Source of the DNA: Mesonia oceanica
GTDB lineage: Bacteria; Bacteroidota; Bacteroidia; Flavobacteriales; Flavobacteriaceae
Assembly (NCBI RefSeq): GCF_902499555.1
Contig: NZ_CABVMM010000002.1
Coordinates: 186,001 to 250,000 of the forward strand
DNA: 64,000 bases
Direction of reading: 5' to 3'
The translations under genes were made by a program, and so were the position numbers. Below the pieces are notes generated by a model that was not told the origin of the DNA, did no database searches, and was given only the letters and a program-made list of their open reading frames with translations. Positions 18,232 to 25,405 of the stretch are shown one piece after another (the stretch's first letter is position 1; every line of letters starts with the position of its first letter).

Positions 18232-18819
18232 GTTGTGCAACGTACTTTCTCCGATGTTAATTTCAATCCCGATTTTTTTTCATTATTTCCACCAACCATT
18301 TCGCTTTCTAATATACATTATTTGTCCTGTATGATATGCTGTATGGGCGGTCATATTCGCAATTTCAACATTCCACTCACTTATTTGTTCGTCAGTTGCG
18401 TTTTCAGTCAGTTTTTCCCATTCAGTTTGAATACTATCTAATTTTCTTGTCGCATTTTCCCAATCTTGTCCGTTGTTCTTTTTGAAGGTTTCTTTATTGT
18501 CGCCTTTAAATTCTGCAACTTTTTCTCCTTTAAAAGCTTTCAGATTCATTTCATTCCAGAAAATTAAATGAGAAACTAATTCTCCAATCGAGTGATTTTC
18601 CGTGCTGTCTTTCCAATTCGATTGTTCAAGAGTAATTCCTTCGATTGCTTTTTTTGTCGGCACAAACCACTCCTGATTTGTGTGGGTGTTTTTCAATTGT
18701 TCAACGAGTAATGATTTTACATTCGGTTTATTATTTTTCTCTGAACAACCTAAAATTATGAGTCCTAAACAGACTATTGTAAATATTCCTTTCATTGGTT
18801 TTTGGGTATGTTGCACAAC
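18232..18819 (-). mobile_element. Cassette C4 with terminal inverted repeat
   Basis: The left end GTTGTGCAACGTAC (18232-18245) and right end GTATGTTGCACAAC (18806-18819) are inverted copies matching at 13 of 14. It carries one DinB-like lipoprotein gene. Its right junction lacks any response-regulator fragment. Confidence 0.72.
18283..18795 (-). CDS. DinB-like lipoprotein
   Basis: I chose ATG 18795 because the upstream frame would be encoded by the cassette's inverted repeat, while MKGIFTIVCLGLIILGCSE is a proper lipoprotein signal (lipobox LGC). The mature protein is a DinB/YfiT-type four-helix bundle. HSIGELVSHLIFWNEMNLKAF and the C-terminal TAHTAYHTGQIMYIRK carry the metal-ligand His residues. 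DinB proteins are often thiol-dependent transferases or hydrolases; a lipid-anchored one is less common. Confidence 0.82.
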   Translation of the reverse strand: MKGIFTIVCLGLIILGCSEKNNKPNVKSLLVEQLKNTHTNQEWFVPTKKAIEGITLEQSNWKDSTENHSIGELVSHLIFWNEMNLKAFKGEKVAEFKGDNKETFKKNNGQDWENATRKLDSIQTEWEKLTENATDEQISEWNVEIANMTAHTAYHTGQIMYIRKRNGWWK

Positions 18820-18935
18820 GGTTAGTATATGAAAAGTAGCAGATTTATAGCCACTAATTTTCAGTGTAAAACAAAGATAGCAGAAAAGGAATAAACTAAG
18901 TGTTTAGCTCTTTTCTGCTATTTTTTATATACATT
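18820..18935. other. Cassette junction without response-regulator fragment
   Basis: This 116-bp spacer lies between C4 and C5. It contains an imperfect hairpin (agcagaaaagga ... ctcttttctgct) and ends TTATATACATT before the GTT of C5. Its size and hairpin resemble an integron attC middle region. It may show the original form of the junction. Confidence 0.5.
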
Positions 18936-18966
18936 GTTAGCGGTTCGTTATTATTCTTTTTTTTTA

Positions 18967-19695
18967 TTACCAGTTAATTTCCTCCGTTTTAGGATTTGTT
19001 TCTTCACTAAAGAATTTTCCTGTTGGCCCATTTTGGTCAATTGTAGCATACTTTACAACTCTTCTAGCTGCTGTTTCCGCTTCTCCGCCATTTCCAAACG
19101 TGAAATCTGTAGCAGTTAATCCTGGACAAACAGCATTTACTTTAAAATTTGTATCACGAAGTTCGTAAGCTAAATGAATCGTGTACATATTTAAAGCGGC
19201 TTTAGAAGCTGCATAAACGGCATATTTAGCATAGTTGTAAGCTGGCCAGTTTGGGTCACTTTGTAAGGCAAGAGAACCGACACTTGTACTTAAATTTACA
19301 ATTCGAGGTTCTTCGGATTTTTTAAGTAAATCGATAAATGCTTGGGTAACCCTTGATGTTCCTATTACATTGACATTAAATGCCGCTTGAAATTCTGCTG
19401 GTGTGGCTTCTAAAGCGGTGTATGGATCATTTCCTCCATTGATACCCGCATTGTTTATTAAGATATCTAAAACATCAATTTTTTCACTAGCTGTTTTAAC
19501 TGAATTGTCATCTGTTACGTCAATTTGAATGCACTCAACATTGGCTAAACCTTCTGCTTTCAATTTATCAACAGCGGAAGCACCATTTTGGATACTTCTG
19601 CTACCGAGATAAACGTAATACCCTTTTTGCAATAATAATTTAGCTGTGGCAAAGCCAATTCCTTTGTTGGCTCCTGTGATTAATACTTTCTTCAT
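18967..19695 (-). CDS. Short-chain dehydrogenase/reductase
   Basis: The 242-residue classical SDR has the cofactor motif TGANKGIGFA near residue 7. NNAG is near residue 86, the catalytic Ser is in LSTSVGSLA, and the active-site pair lies in YAVYAASKAALNMY (Tyr and Lys near 160). It is likely NADP(H)-dependent given the N-terminal pattern and carbonyl-reductase-like sequence (RVTQAFIDLLKK). The substrate is unknown. It probably forms a regulated pair with the Crp-like gene 77 bp upstream in the same cassette. Confidence 0.9.
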   Translation of the reverse strand: MKKVLITGANKGIGFATAKLLLQKGYYVYLGSRSIQNGASAVDKLKAEGLANVECIQIDVTDDNSVKTASEKIDVLDILINNAGINGGNDPYTALEATPAEFQAAFNVNVIGTSRVTQAFIDLLKKSEEPRIVNLSTSVGSLALQSDPNWPAYNYAKYAVYAASKAALNMYTIHLAYELRDTNFKVNAVCPGLTATDFTFGNGGEAETAARRVVKYATIDQNGPTGKFFSEETNPKTEEINW

Positions 19696-19772
19696 TTTAT
19701 TTCTTTTTTAATGATGATGCAAAGTTCTATCGATTAAAAAAGAGTTGTTTTACCAAATGGTAAAAAGCAATT

Positions 19773-20339
19773 TTAGCTGATGTTTTTTCTGATTCTACTT
19801 AAAGATTGTTGCGTTACACCTAAGTAAGATGCTATATATGTTAAAGGAATGCGATTAACTAATGAGGGATAGTTTTCTATAAACTCCAAATAACGTGTTG
19901 TAGCATCTTGAGAAATTACTGGATTTTTTCTAGATTTTTGATACATACAAATTTGAACCATTTTACTTTTAATAGCGTCCCATCCCACAATAATGTTTGA
20001 AAGTTCTTCCCAAGCTTGCCTTGAAAAAACAATAAGCTTACAATCGGTACAAGCCTGTAGGTAATCGGAAGAAATGGCGTTAGCTTCAAAATTCACATAA
20101 TCACACATTATACTTTTTTCTTGAATAAAACAACGTGTTATTTCTTCTCCTTTATTATTATAATAACAACCTCTAAAAATACCCTCTACTATGAATGCAA
20201 CTTGTTTTGGTGTTTTACCTGCTTCTGAAAAATACTCATCTTTTCTGAGCTCTAATTCAGTTACTTTTTTTTCAATCAGTTTAATTTGTTGCGAATTCAA
20301 AATTCCAAATTGTAAAATATATTCTATCAGTTTTTTCAT
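19773..20339 (-). CDS. Crp/Fnr-family transcription regulator
   Basis: The 188-residue protein has a cNMP-binding-like N-terminal domain (for example VAFIVEGIFRGCYYNNKGEE). Its C-terminal helix-turn-helix reads IPLTYIASYLGVTQQSLSRIRK. It is a clear paralogue of the regulator at 16200, also located directly upstream of a metabolic enzyme in a cassette. No cAMP-binding residues can be confirmed. Its likely target is the adjacent SDR gene. Confidence 0.85.
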   Translation of the reverse strand: MKKLIEYILQFGILNSQQIKLIEKKVTELELRKDEYFSEAGKTPKQVAFIVEGIFRGCYYNNKGEEITRCFIQEKSIMCDYVNFEANAISSDYLQACTDCKLIVFSRQAWEELSNIIVGWDAIKSKMVQICMYQKSRKNPVISQDATTRYLEFIENYPSLVNRIPLTYIASYLGVTQQSLSRIRKNIS

Positions 20340-20478
20340 TATTGCAAGTTGGGGAAATTTGAGTTTGCTTAATTTATCATTTGGTTAAAAGTGTCGGTTT
20401 TAATGACCGCTAACGTACGTATAACACCACAAGTTGTGTTCTATCTATTTTATAAAATACTAATCTAACTATTTTTTT

Positions 20479-20694
20479 ATGATCTTAAAAAGCATCGAGC
20501 TTGCTCCGCGGGAAAAAGAAGTATTAAAGCTGTTGGGAGCGGAGCTCACTTCTAAAGAGATTTCAGAACAGCTTTTTAGTTCAGTTAGTAGATTGGACGT
20601 ACATCGTAAAATACTTTTAAAAACGGGTGAAAAGTTGGACAGGGATGCTCGGCTTATATTTAAAGATTACAAAGACCTTAAATCAGGAATATAA
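20479..20694 (+). pseudogene. Orphan LuxR HTH fragment in R4 with divergent tail
   Basis: A 71-codon frame begins at ATG 20479. It starts as the regulator's HTH (ELAPREKEVLKLLGAELTSKE) but the recognition helix region and tail are changed (SRLDVHRKILLKTGEKLDRD ...). The altered tail is shared by R3. It is either a degraded fragment or a remnant of a second, paralogous regulator. Confidence 0.5.
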
Positions 20695-20747
20695 GTCCAT
20701 TCTAAAGAGACTTTATCTAGCTAATTTAGAGATTGTATAAGACAAAA

Positions 20748-20767
20748 AAACCGCTTAAAAGCGGTTT
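20748..20767. terminator. Bidirectional terminator-like hairpin in R4
   Basis: AAACCGCTT / AAGCGGTTT with an A-run before it and T's after it, identical to the hairpin in R3. Confidence 0.6.
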
Positions 20768-20845
20768 AAATGAATGTGTTTTTAACTAGTTAAAGGCTTG
20801 TGCAACGACTACCGATGTTAGCCACTGGGCTTTGTTTATTAGTCA

Positions 20846-21775
20846 TTAAAGCCATTGTCTTCTTCGAAATAAAATTACTCCCAAGATCGATAAAATCAAC
20901 GAACCTAAAATTATTGAAGGCATTGCCCATAATGAATCTTCCATAAAATTTGGAACGTTCATCCCAAACATACTTGCTATCAAAGTCGGTATCATTAATA
21001 TAATCGAAATAAGTGTCAATTGCTTCATTACAACATTCAAATTGTTAGATATTACCGAAGCAAAAGCATCCATCATTCCACTTTGAATGTCCGAATAAAT
21101 CTGTGCCATTTCACGTGCTTGTTTATTTTCAATGAATGCGTCTTCCAACAAGTCTTCGTTGATTTGGGTGGTTATCTTTTTTGAATTACGAAGTTTTGCC
21201 AAAACAATTTCATTTGCTTTAATTGAAGTAATAAAATAAACCAAACACTTTTCCATTTTCAATAATTTATTCAATTCCTTGTTTTTAATTGATTTTTCAA
21301 GGTCTTGTTCAATCATTGAAGTCATTTGATTTATTTGTTTTAAGAAACGCAGATATAAATTTCCCGAACGAAGAAATAGTCGAAGTATAAAATTAATACT
21401 GTCGGTAATTTCTTTGTATTGGTCTCGAAATGGAGACGGTTGTCTGATTGGCAACACTTCATTGTCTTGCAAACACAAAGTTAGAGTGAAGCTTCTTGTT
21501 ATAAAAATACCTAATGGAATAGTATGAAATGGAACTCCATTGTTTCTAACTTCGACTGGAATGCGTAGAATTATCAAAGTCCAGTCATCATCAAATTCAA
21601 TACGTGGTCGTTCGTCTTGGTCTAAAATGTCATTTATCAGGTCAGTTGGCAATCCATAATCAATTCTAAGTTGATTAATTTCGCCTGATGTAGGATTTGT
21701 TACATTAATCCAACAACTTTTTTGTGGTTCGTTGATTTCAACATAGCCACCGAATGTTTTGAAAATTTTAATCAT
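20846..21775 (-). CDS. corA: CorA-family Mg2+/divalent cation channel
   Basis: The 309-residue protein has the CorA layout. A large cytoplasmic N-terminal domain leads through a long stalk helix to two C-terminal membrane segments. The first membrane helix ends with the selectivity motif GMN (MFGMNVPN, near residue 268), and the short loop and second helix finish with basic residues (FRRRQWL). It would import Mg2+, or Co2+ and Ni2+, across the inner membrane. Finding a housekeeping-type transporter as a cassette cargo is unusual. The start codon is preceded by AAGGAG at a proper Shine-Dalgarno distance, rare in this group. Confidence 0.92.
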   Translation of the reverse strand: MIKIFKTFGGYVEINEPQKSCWINVTNPTSGEINQLRIDYGLPTDLINDILDQDERPRIEFDDDWTLIILRIPVEVRNNGVPFHTIPLGIFITRSFTLTLCLQDNEVLPIRQPSPFRDQYKEITDSINFILRLFLRSGNLYLRFLKQINQMTSMIEQDLEKSIKNKELNKLLKMEKCLVYFITSIKANEIVLAKLRNSKKITTQINEDLLEDAFIENKQAREMAQIYSDIQSGMMDAFASVISNNLNVVMKQLTLISIILMIPTLIASMFGMNVPNFMEDSLWAMPSIILGSLILSILGVILFRRRQWL

Positions 21776-21870
21776 GATGATGTCTCCTTACATTTTATTC
21801 TGCAAGGAAACACGAAGCCCTTACAGAATTGTTAATACTTTAATTTACTAGGATACGGGCCTTCGTCCAT
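21776..21870 (-). promoter_or_regulatory. Structured 5' leader of corA
   Basis: In the minus-strand transcript, ACGAAGGCCC (21866-21857) can pair with GGGCTTCGT (21820-21812), with one bulge and a loop of about 36 bases. An AAGGAG box lies shortly before the ATG. The hairpin does not match the M-box start that I know, so a Mg2+-sensing role is only a guess. Confidence 0.35.
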
Positions 21871-21968
21871 TGTCATTTTTTTAATTTTTCGATTGCAAAA
21901 GTAATTCTATTTTTGAATAGATTATCTTTCTTTGCAGGATTTTTTTCAGCCTTGTGGCTAACGTACGT

Positions 21969-22099
21969 GAGGCTGTATAGAAAAGGTCAAAAATCGTCAT
22001 TCTGAATTTAATTCAGAATCTCATCCTGCTAATGATCAATTTAGTAGGAGAACCTGAAACACGTTCAGGTTGACGAAAATCATCTTTTTAGACAGCCTC
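21969..22099. mobile_element. MITE-like element, copy 2 (131 bp)
   Basis: The terminal repeats GAGGCTGTATAGAAA and TTTTTAGACAGCCTC match copy 1, and the interior is almost the same. Both copies sit at the identical position in the cassette leader, replacing about 25 bp of it. Confidence 0.7.
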
Positions 22100-22405
22100 A
22101 TCTATTTTATAAAATACTAATCTAACTATTTTTGATGATCTTAAAAACATCGAGCTTGCTCCGCGTTAAAAAGGAGTATTAAAGCTGTTGGGAGCGGAGC
22201 TGAGTTCCAAAGAAATTTCAGAACAGTTTTTTAGTTCAGTCAATACGGTAGAAACACACCGTAAAAACATCCTTTTAAAAACCGTTGAAAAGTTGGGCAG
22301 GGATGCTTGGCTTGTATTTTAGACTAAAAACAACCCCGCTAGTAGCATTTAAAGCGTTGCTAACCTATGTGAACTTCCCAAGTGTATCAAGGGTATAAAA
22401 CTAGA

Positions 22406-22425
22406 AAACCGCTTAAAAGCGGTTT
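22406..22425. terminator. Bidirectional terminator-like hairpin in R5
   Basis: AAACCGCTT / AAGCGGTTT, conserved although the surrounding block has diverged, which suggests that the hairpin is retained for function. Confidence 0.5.
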
Positions 22426-22475
22426 AGATAAATAGGTTTTTATAGAAATCACGGACTTGTTCAACGGTTACCGGT

Positions 22476-23353
22476 GTTAACACGTTTTTATTCCATAGTT
22501 CTTTTCCACCAAGGTTTTCTTTCGGCTGTTATATTTGAATTCAGAATATTATTTATTTCTCCTTTTTACCAATCCCACAAATGAGTGGTTTTTTCATCTG
22601 CAATAAATCCTTCAAAGTGGTTTTCTATATATTCAATTTTGTTTTTATCAACTGCCACTAAACAGAAATAACTATCCCATTCGATTGTGAATAGAATTTC
22701 TCGGTCAGATGAGTAAATATAATAGTCTTTATAATCTATTTTGTCAATAAATTCATATTCCGAAAGCTTTGTCAAATCAAGTTCAACTGTGTTCTCAAAG
22801 AATTCGTCTACTATTATGATTATATCTTTATTGAAGTTCTTAAACGCTTGGTAAATCTTTTTTTTTGTAAACAAGTCGAATCCGCCTTCTGATGGGTGCC
22901 AAATTTTCTCTAAATCTGTATAATCATTTAAGGTTTTTAGTAAATCTTGTCGTTCAAGTTTCTTTTTATAGGCTCCAATAGATGTTTTTAAGGCTCTATT
23001 CAATTCTATGCTATCGGATAGCTCTGTATTAGAAACGATTTCTTTCCATTTGATTAGAACTCCATTTTCATAAATCTCTTTTTCTTTCGGATAATCTTTG
23101 TTTGAAGTGAAAATTTCTACGTTCTCAAGTTTAAGCGATTTTAATTCTTTCGTTTCCGCTTTTGCTTGCTCCACATTTATTTTTTCAGATGCTTTAAAAG
23201 ATTTCGATTTAGTTTCATTTTCTATTCGGAAAAATGGCAAGAATGCTACATAAACTGAATCGTAAAATTCCGAGAAGTGTTCCTTCAATGGAGTCTCTTC
23301 CTCTGGATATATTTTATTTTCTGTGAATATGCTCATTTCTAATGCACGCCTAC
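22476..23353 (-). mobile_element. Cassette C7 (ends poorly matched)
   Basis: The left end GTTAACACG (22476) and right end CACGCCTAC before GTACTTATAACAC (23354) match poorly as inverted repeats, unlike other cassettes. The boundary is therefore inferred from the flanking repeats. One end may be mutated or exchanged. Confidence 0.45.
22566..23336 (-). CDS. DUF2711-like protein, cassette gene
   Basis: The 256-residue protein resembles DUF2711, a family of unknown function in Bacillota. Shared-looking features are an early hydrophobic segment VAFLPFFRI, then KWKEIVSNTELSDSIELNRA, LKTSIGAYKKKL, IWHPSEGGFDLFTKKK and FTIEWDSYFCLV near the end. There is no signal or membrane segment. The family link is from memory of the motif order only. 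As a single cargo gene in the array it is probably horizontally acquired. Confidence 0.6.
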   Translation of the reverse strand: MSIFTENKIYPEEETPLKEHFSEFYDSVYVAFLPFFRIENETKSKSFKASEKINVEQAKAETKELKSLKLENVEIFTSNKDYPKEKEIYENGVLIKWKEIVSNTELSDSIELNRALKTSIGAYKKKLERQDLLKTLNDYTDLEKIWHPSEGGFDLFTKKKIYQAFKNFNKDIIIIVDEFFENTVELDLTKLSEYEFIDKIDYKDYYIYSSDREILFTIEWDSYFCLVAVDKNKIEYIENHFEGFIADEKTTHLWDW

Positions 23354-23758
23354 GTACTTATAACACAACAATTTATGTTATATCTATTTTATAAAATACT
23401 AATCTAACTATTTTTGATGATCTTAAAAAACATCGAGCTTGCTCCGCTTTAAAAAGACGTATTAAAGCTGTTGGGAGCGGAGCTGACTTCTAAAGAAATT
23501 TCAGGACAATTTTTTAGTTTAGTCAATACGGTAGAAACACACTGTAAAAACATCTTTTTAAAAACCGGTGAAAAGTAGGGCAGGGATGCTTGGCTTGTAT
23601 TTAAAGATTACAAAGTCCTTAAATCATGAATATAAGTCCATTCTAAAGAGACTTTATCTATCTAATTTAGAGATCGTATAAGACAAAAAAACGCTTAAAA
23701 GCGGTTTAAATGAATGCGCTTTTTAACTAGTTAAGAGGGGTGTGCAACGGTTACCGGT
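23354..23758. repeat. R6: response-regulator 3'-end copy, A-then-B hybrid, degraded
   Basis: The leader GTACTTATAACACAAC is followed by a block with stops in the HTH frame. The middle is type A (caatacggtagaaacacac) and the end type B (gaaaagtagggcaggg). The hairpin near 23685 has lost one C. The block ends ttaccggtgtt. Confidence 0.7.
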
Positions 23759-24536
23759 GTTGCCAGTAGTTTTTATTCTATTTTCCAAGCAGTTGAAAGT
23801 CCAAAATCGAATTCATCTCCAACATTCACCTCTCTCATCATAATTTCTGTTTCGGAATGATTTTTGCTTAAAATTTTCACTTTAAAAAACACATTTGTTT
23901 CATTATTAATATTGTATATGTCAGTAATTATTCCACTAATAGAAAGGTCTTTGGATTCATTAAATTCCCATTTCAAAGTTCCATTTCCACAAGGATAATC
24001 TACAACACTGTTATTCTCGCTAACTGGCATTTTTATATTTATTGAGTCTCCAACTTTAAAACTGTTATAAATCTCAACCGCTTTGATTTTTTGATTTTTT
24101 TCACAGTCAATTATAGGTCTCCAATATTCCACAAATTTATCAACTTGAGCTTGTAATCCTATATCTTGATTATTCAGATACCTATGATAAGAAGTCAGAA
24201 TTATGGATGACATATCATCGTAGTGATGGATTCCAATTGAGTCGAAAAATTTAGTTAGATTTTCTGATTGTTCATTATGTCTCAATAGGTTATTTCTCAA
24301 ATGCATTCCAATTCCGAAATGGTAATTTCTCGGTGTTGTAGAATCATTTTCTGAAATGTTCTTAAACGTCTCAATTTCTTTTGCATCCCAGTTTTTATCT
24401 AGGTATTCAAATGAGAATTTCAATTCTTTCGGAATCCTTTCTTGTCCATTACAAGAGAGTAATGAGAAAGACAAAAGTAAGATTGACAAATATCTAATGT
24501 TCATATGGATTTGCGTTTTCTCAAATTACTGACAAC
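23759..24536 (-). mobile_element. Cassette C8 with terminal inverted repeat
   Basis: The left end GTTGCCAGTAGTTT (23759-23772) and right end AAATTACTGACAAC (24523-24536) are inverted copies matching at 12 of 14. It carries a single lipoprotein gene. Confidence 0.75.
23773..24504 (-). CDS. Lipoprotein with DUF6794-like domain
   Basis: The 243-residue protein starts with a lipoprotein signal (lipobox LSC, near residue 19). Residues 60-110 read FGIGMHLRNNLLRH, then FFDSIGIHHYDDMSSIILTSYHRYL. That order matches my recollection of DUF6794, a small helical domain common in Bacteroidota cassettes. The C-terminal part is beta-rich (KVGDSINIKMPV). Its function is unknown. The stop codon directly abuts the left inverted repeat. 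Confidence 0.72.
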   Translation of the reverse strand: MNIRYLSILLLSFSLLSCNGQERIPKELKFSFEYLDKNWDAKEIETFKNISENDSTTPRNYHFGIGMHLRNNLLRHNEQSENLTKFFDSIGIHHYDDMSSIILTSYHRYLNNQDIGLQAQVDKFVEYWRPIIDCEKNQKIKAVEIYNSFKVGDSINIKMPVSENNSVVDYPCGNGTLKWEFNESKDLSISGIITDIYNINNETNVFFKVKILSKNHSETEIMMREVNVGDEFDFGLSTAWKIE

Positions 24537-24800
24537 GTACGTATAACAGAACAAAAGTTGTGTTCTATCTATTTTATAAAGTACTAATCTAACTATTTTT
24601 AATGATCTTAAAAAACATCGAGCTTGCTCCGCGGTAAAAGGGAGTATTAAAGCTGTTGGGAGCGGAGCTGACTTAGAAAGAAATTTCAGAACAGTTTTTT
24701 AGTTTAGTTAGTAGATTGGACCTACATCGTAAAATACTTTTAAAAACCGGTGCAAAAACCACCACCGGAGCGGTGGAGTAGTTATTGAATCGGGTTTGTT
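24537..24800. repeat. R7: response-regulator 3'-end copy, B-then-A hybrid, truncated
   Basis: It starts with leader GTACGTATAACAG and a broken HTH frame. It carries the type B word agtagattggacctacatcg but then returns to type A (gcaaaaaccaccaccggagcgg). It ends abruptly after ggatttagaat with no GTT cassette end, so the array loses its regular structure here. Confidence 0.7.
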
Positions 24801-24857
24801 TGGGGATTTAGAATACTATATATTCTGTGGTTAAAATGAGTTAAACATAAAAAAAAA

Positions 24858-24882
24858 CGACTTTAGTTCGTAACCAAAGTCG
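24858..24882 (-). terminator. Terminator behind the HAD-like gene
   Basis: CGACTTT and AAAGTCG form a stem; on the minus strand it is followed by a run of nine T's. It lies about 30 bp after the stop codon of the gene at 24915. Confidence 0.7.
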
Positions 24883-24914
24883 CTGTTGTTTTATAAATCG
24901 TTTTGAATGCATCT

Positions 24915-25388
24915 TTATGGAGCTAATTCATAATTCCAATTTTTAATCTTAGCTATCGCTTCATCGGCTAAATAATCGGTTAAGCCTACAGAACCACTCG
25001 TTTGTATTAACCTATCTTTTAAAAATTTTGGTAATGCATTTAGAGACTTGTCATCATCTATTATTATAAAGTTATCCTTTAAATGTTTAGCATTAAACCA
25101 ATGAATTAGTTCCTCTCTTCTATTTAAATGCTTTGTATTCTTTGGAAGTCTAGTTATGTTATTAACATTGATATTTCTTCGCTTAAAAATAGTATTCCAT
25201 TCTTTTAAAGTATACTTATACTTGTGAGAAGTAGTCAATACAATGTCTGCATTTGAAGTAGAAATAATTCTATCAAGTGATCTAACGGCCTTTGGACTAA
25301 ATTCCGGAAAACCATCTTCTAATAGTTCCGGTCTTTTCCAAGAGTTAGCAGGAACCATTACTCCGTCTATATCTAAGTATAAAAACAT
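24915..25388 (-). CDS. HAD-like phosphatase domain protein (SAK-type)
   Basis: The 157-residue protein has the HAD nucleophile motif near the N-terminus (FLYLDIDGVMVPA, Asp residues 6 and 8). Motif II Thr/Ser is in ADIVLTTSHKYKY and the motif IV acidic pair in NFIIIDDDKSLNAL. It resembles the small HAD domain of the Swiss-army-knife RNA-repair set, but could be a general small-molecule phosphatase. No ligase or polymerase partner is nearby. The gene behind it is a frameshifted ParB-like sequence. Confidence 0.75.
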   Translation of the reverse strand: MFLYLDIDGVMVPANSWKRPELLEDGFPEFSPKAVRSLDRIISTSNADIVLTTSHKYKYTLKEWNTIFKRRNINVNNITRLPKNTKHLNRREELIHWFNAKHLKDNFIIIDDDKSLNALPKFLKDRLIQTSGSVGLTDYLADEAIAKIKNWNYELAP

Positions 25389-25405
25389 TTTACAAATTTA
25401 ATCAA

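Larger units (their letters stand above)
18936..20414 (-). mobile_element. Cassette C5 with terminal inverted repeat
   Basis: The left end GTTAGCGGTTCGTTA (18936) and right end TAATGACCGCTAAC (20401-20414) are inverted with the core GTTAGCGGT. It carries an SDR gene and a Crp-like regulator gene, both minus strand. Confidence 0.72.
20415..20816. repeat. R4: leader plus response-regulator 3'-end copy (type B, intact frame)
   Basis: It has the leader GTACGTATAACACCAC and the AT-rich block, followed by an unbroken HTH frame that switches to the type B end. It is nearly identical to R3 after the switch, including the hairpin at 20748-20767 and the ending cgactaccgatgtt. Confidence 0.8.
20817..21962 (-). 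mobile_element. Cassette C6 with terminal inverted repeat
   Basis: The left end GTTAGCCACTGGGCT (20817-20831) and right end AGCCTTGTGGCTAAC (21948-21962) are inverted copies matching at 13 of 15. It contains a CorA gene with its own leader. Confidence 0.75.
21963..22475. repeat. R5: response-regulator 3'-end copy, A-then-B hybrid, with MITE
   Basis: The leader is interrupted by a MITE at the same point as in R3. The HTH frame is broken early by a stop (CGCGTTAAA). The middle keeps the type A word acggtagaaacacaccg, then switches to type B (gaaaagttgggcaggg). It ends with the hairpin at 22406-22425 and ttaccggtgtt. Confidence 0.72.

Noticed and set aside
13924..24536. Classical integron array
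   Set aside because: The cores do not fit GTTRRRY/RYYYAAC consistently, no integrase gene is present, and spacers are mostly several hundred bases, so only the term integron-like is justified.
13627..24800. CRISPR-like or tandem-duplication explanation for the repeats
   Set aside because: Units are 270-510 bp, spacers are whole genes with their own terminal inverted repeats, and the repeats are coding-derived. None of this fits CRISPR, and simple tandem duplication does not explain different cargo.
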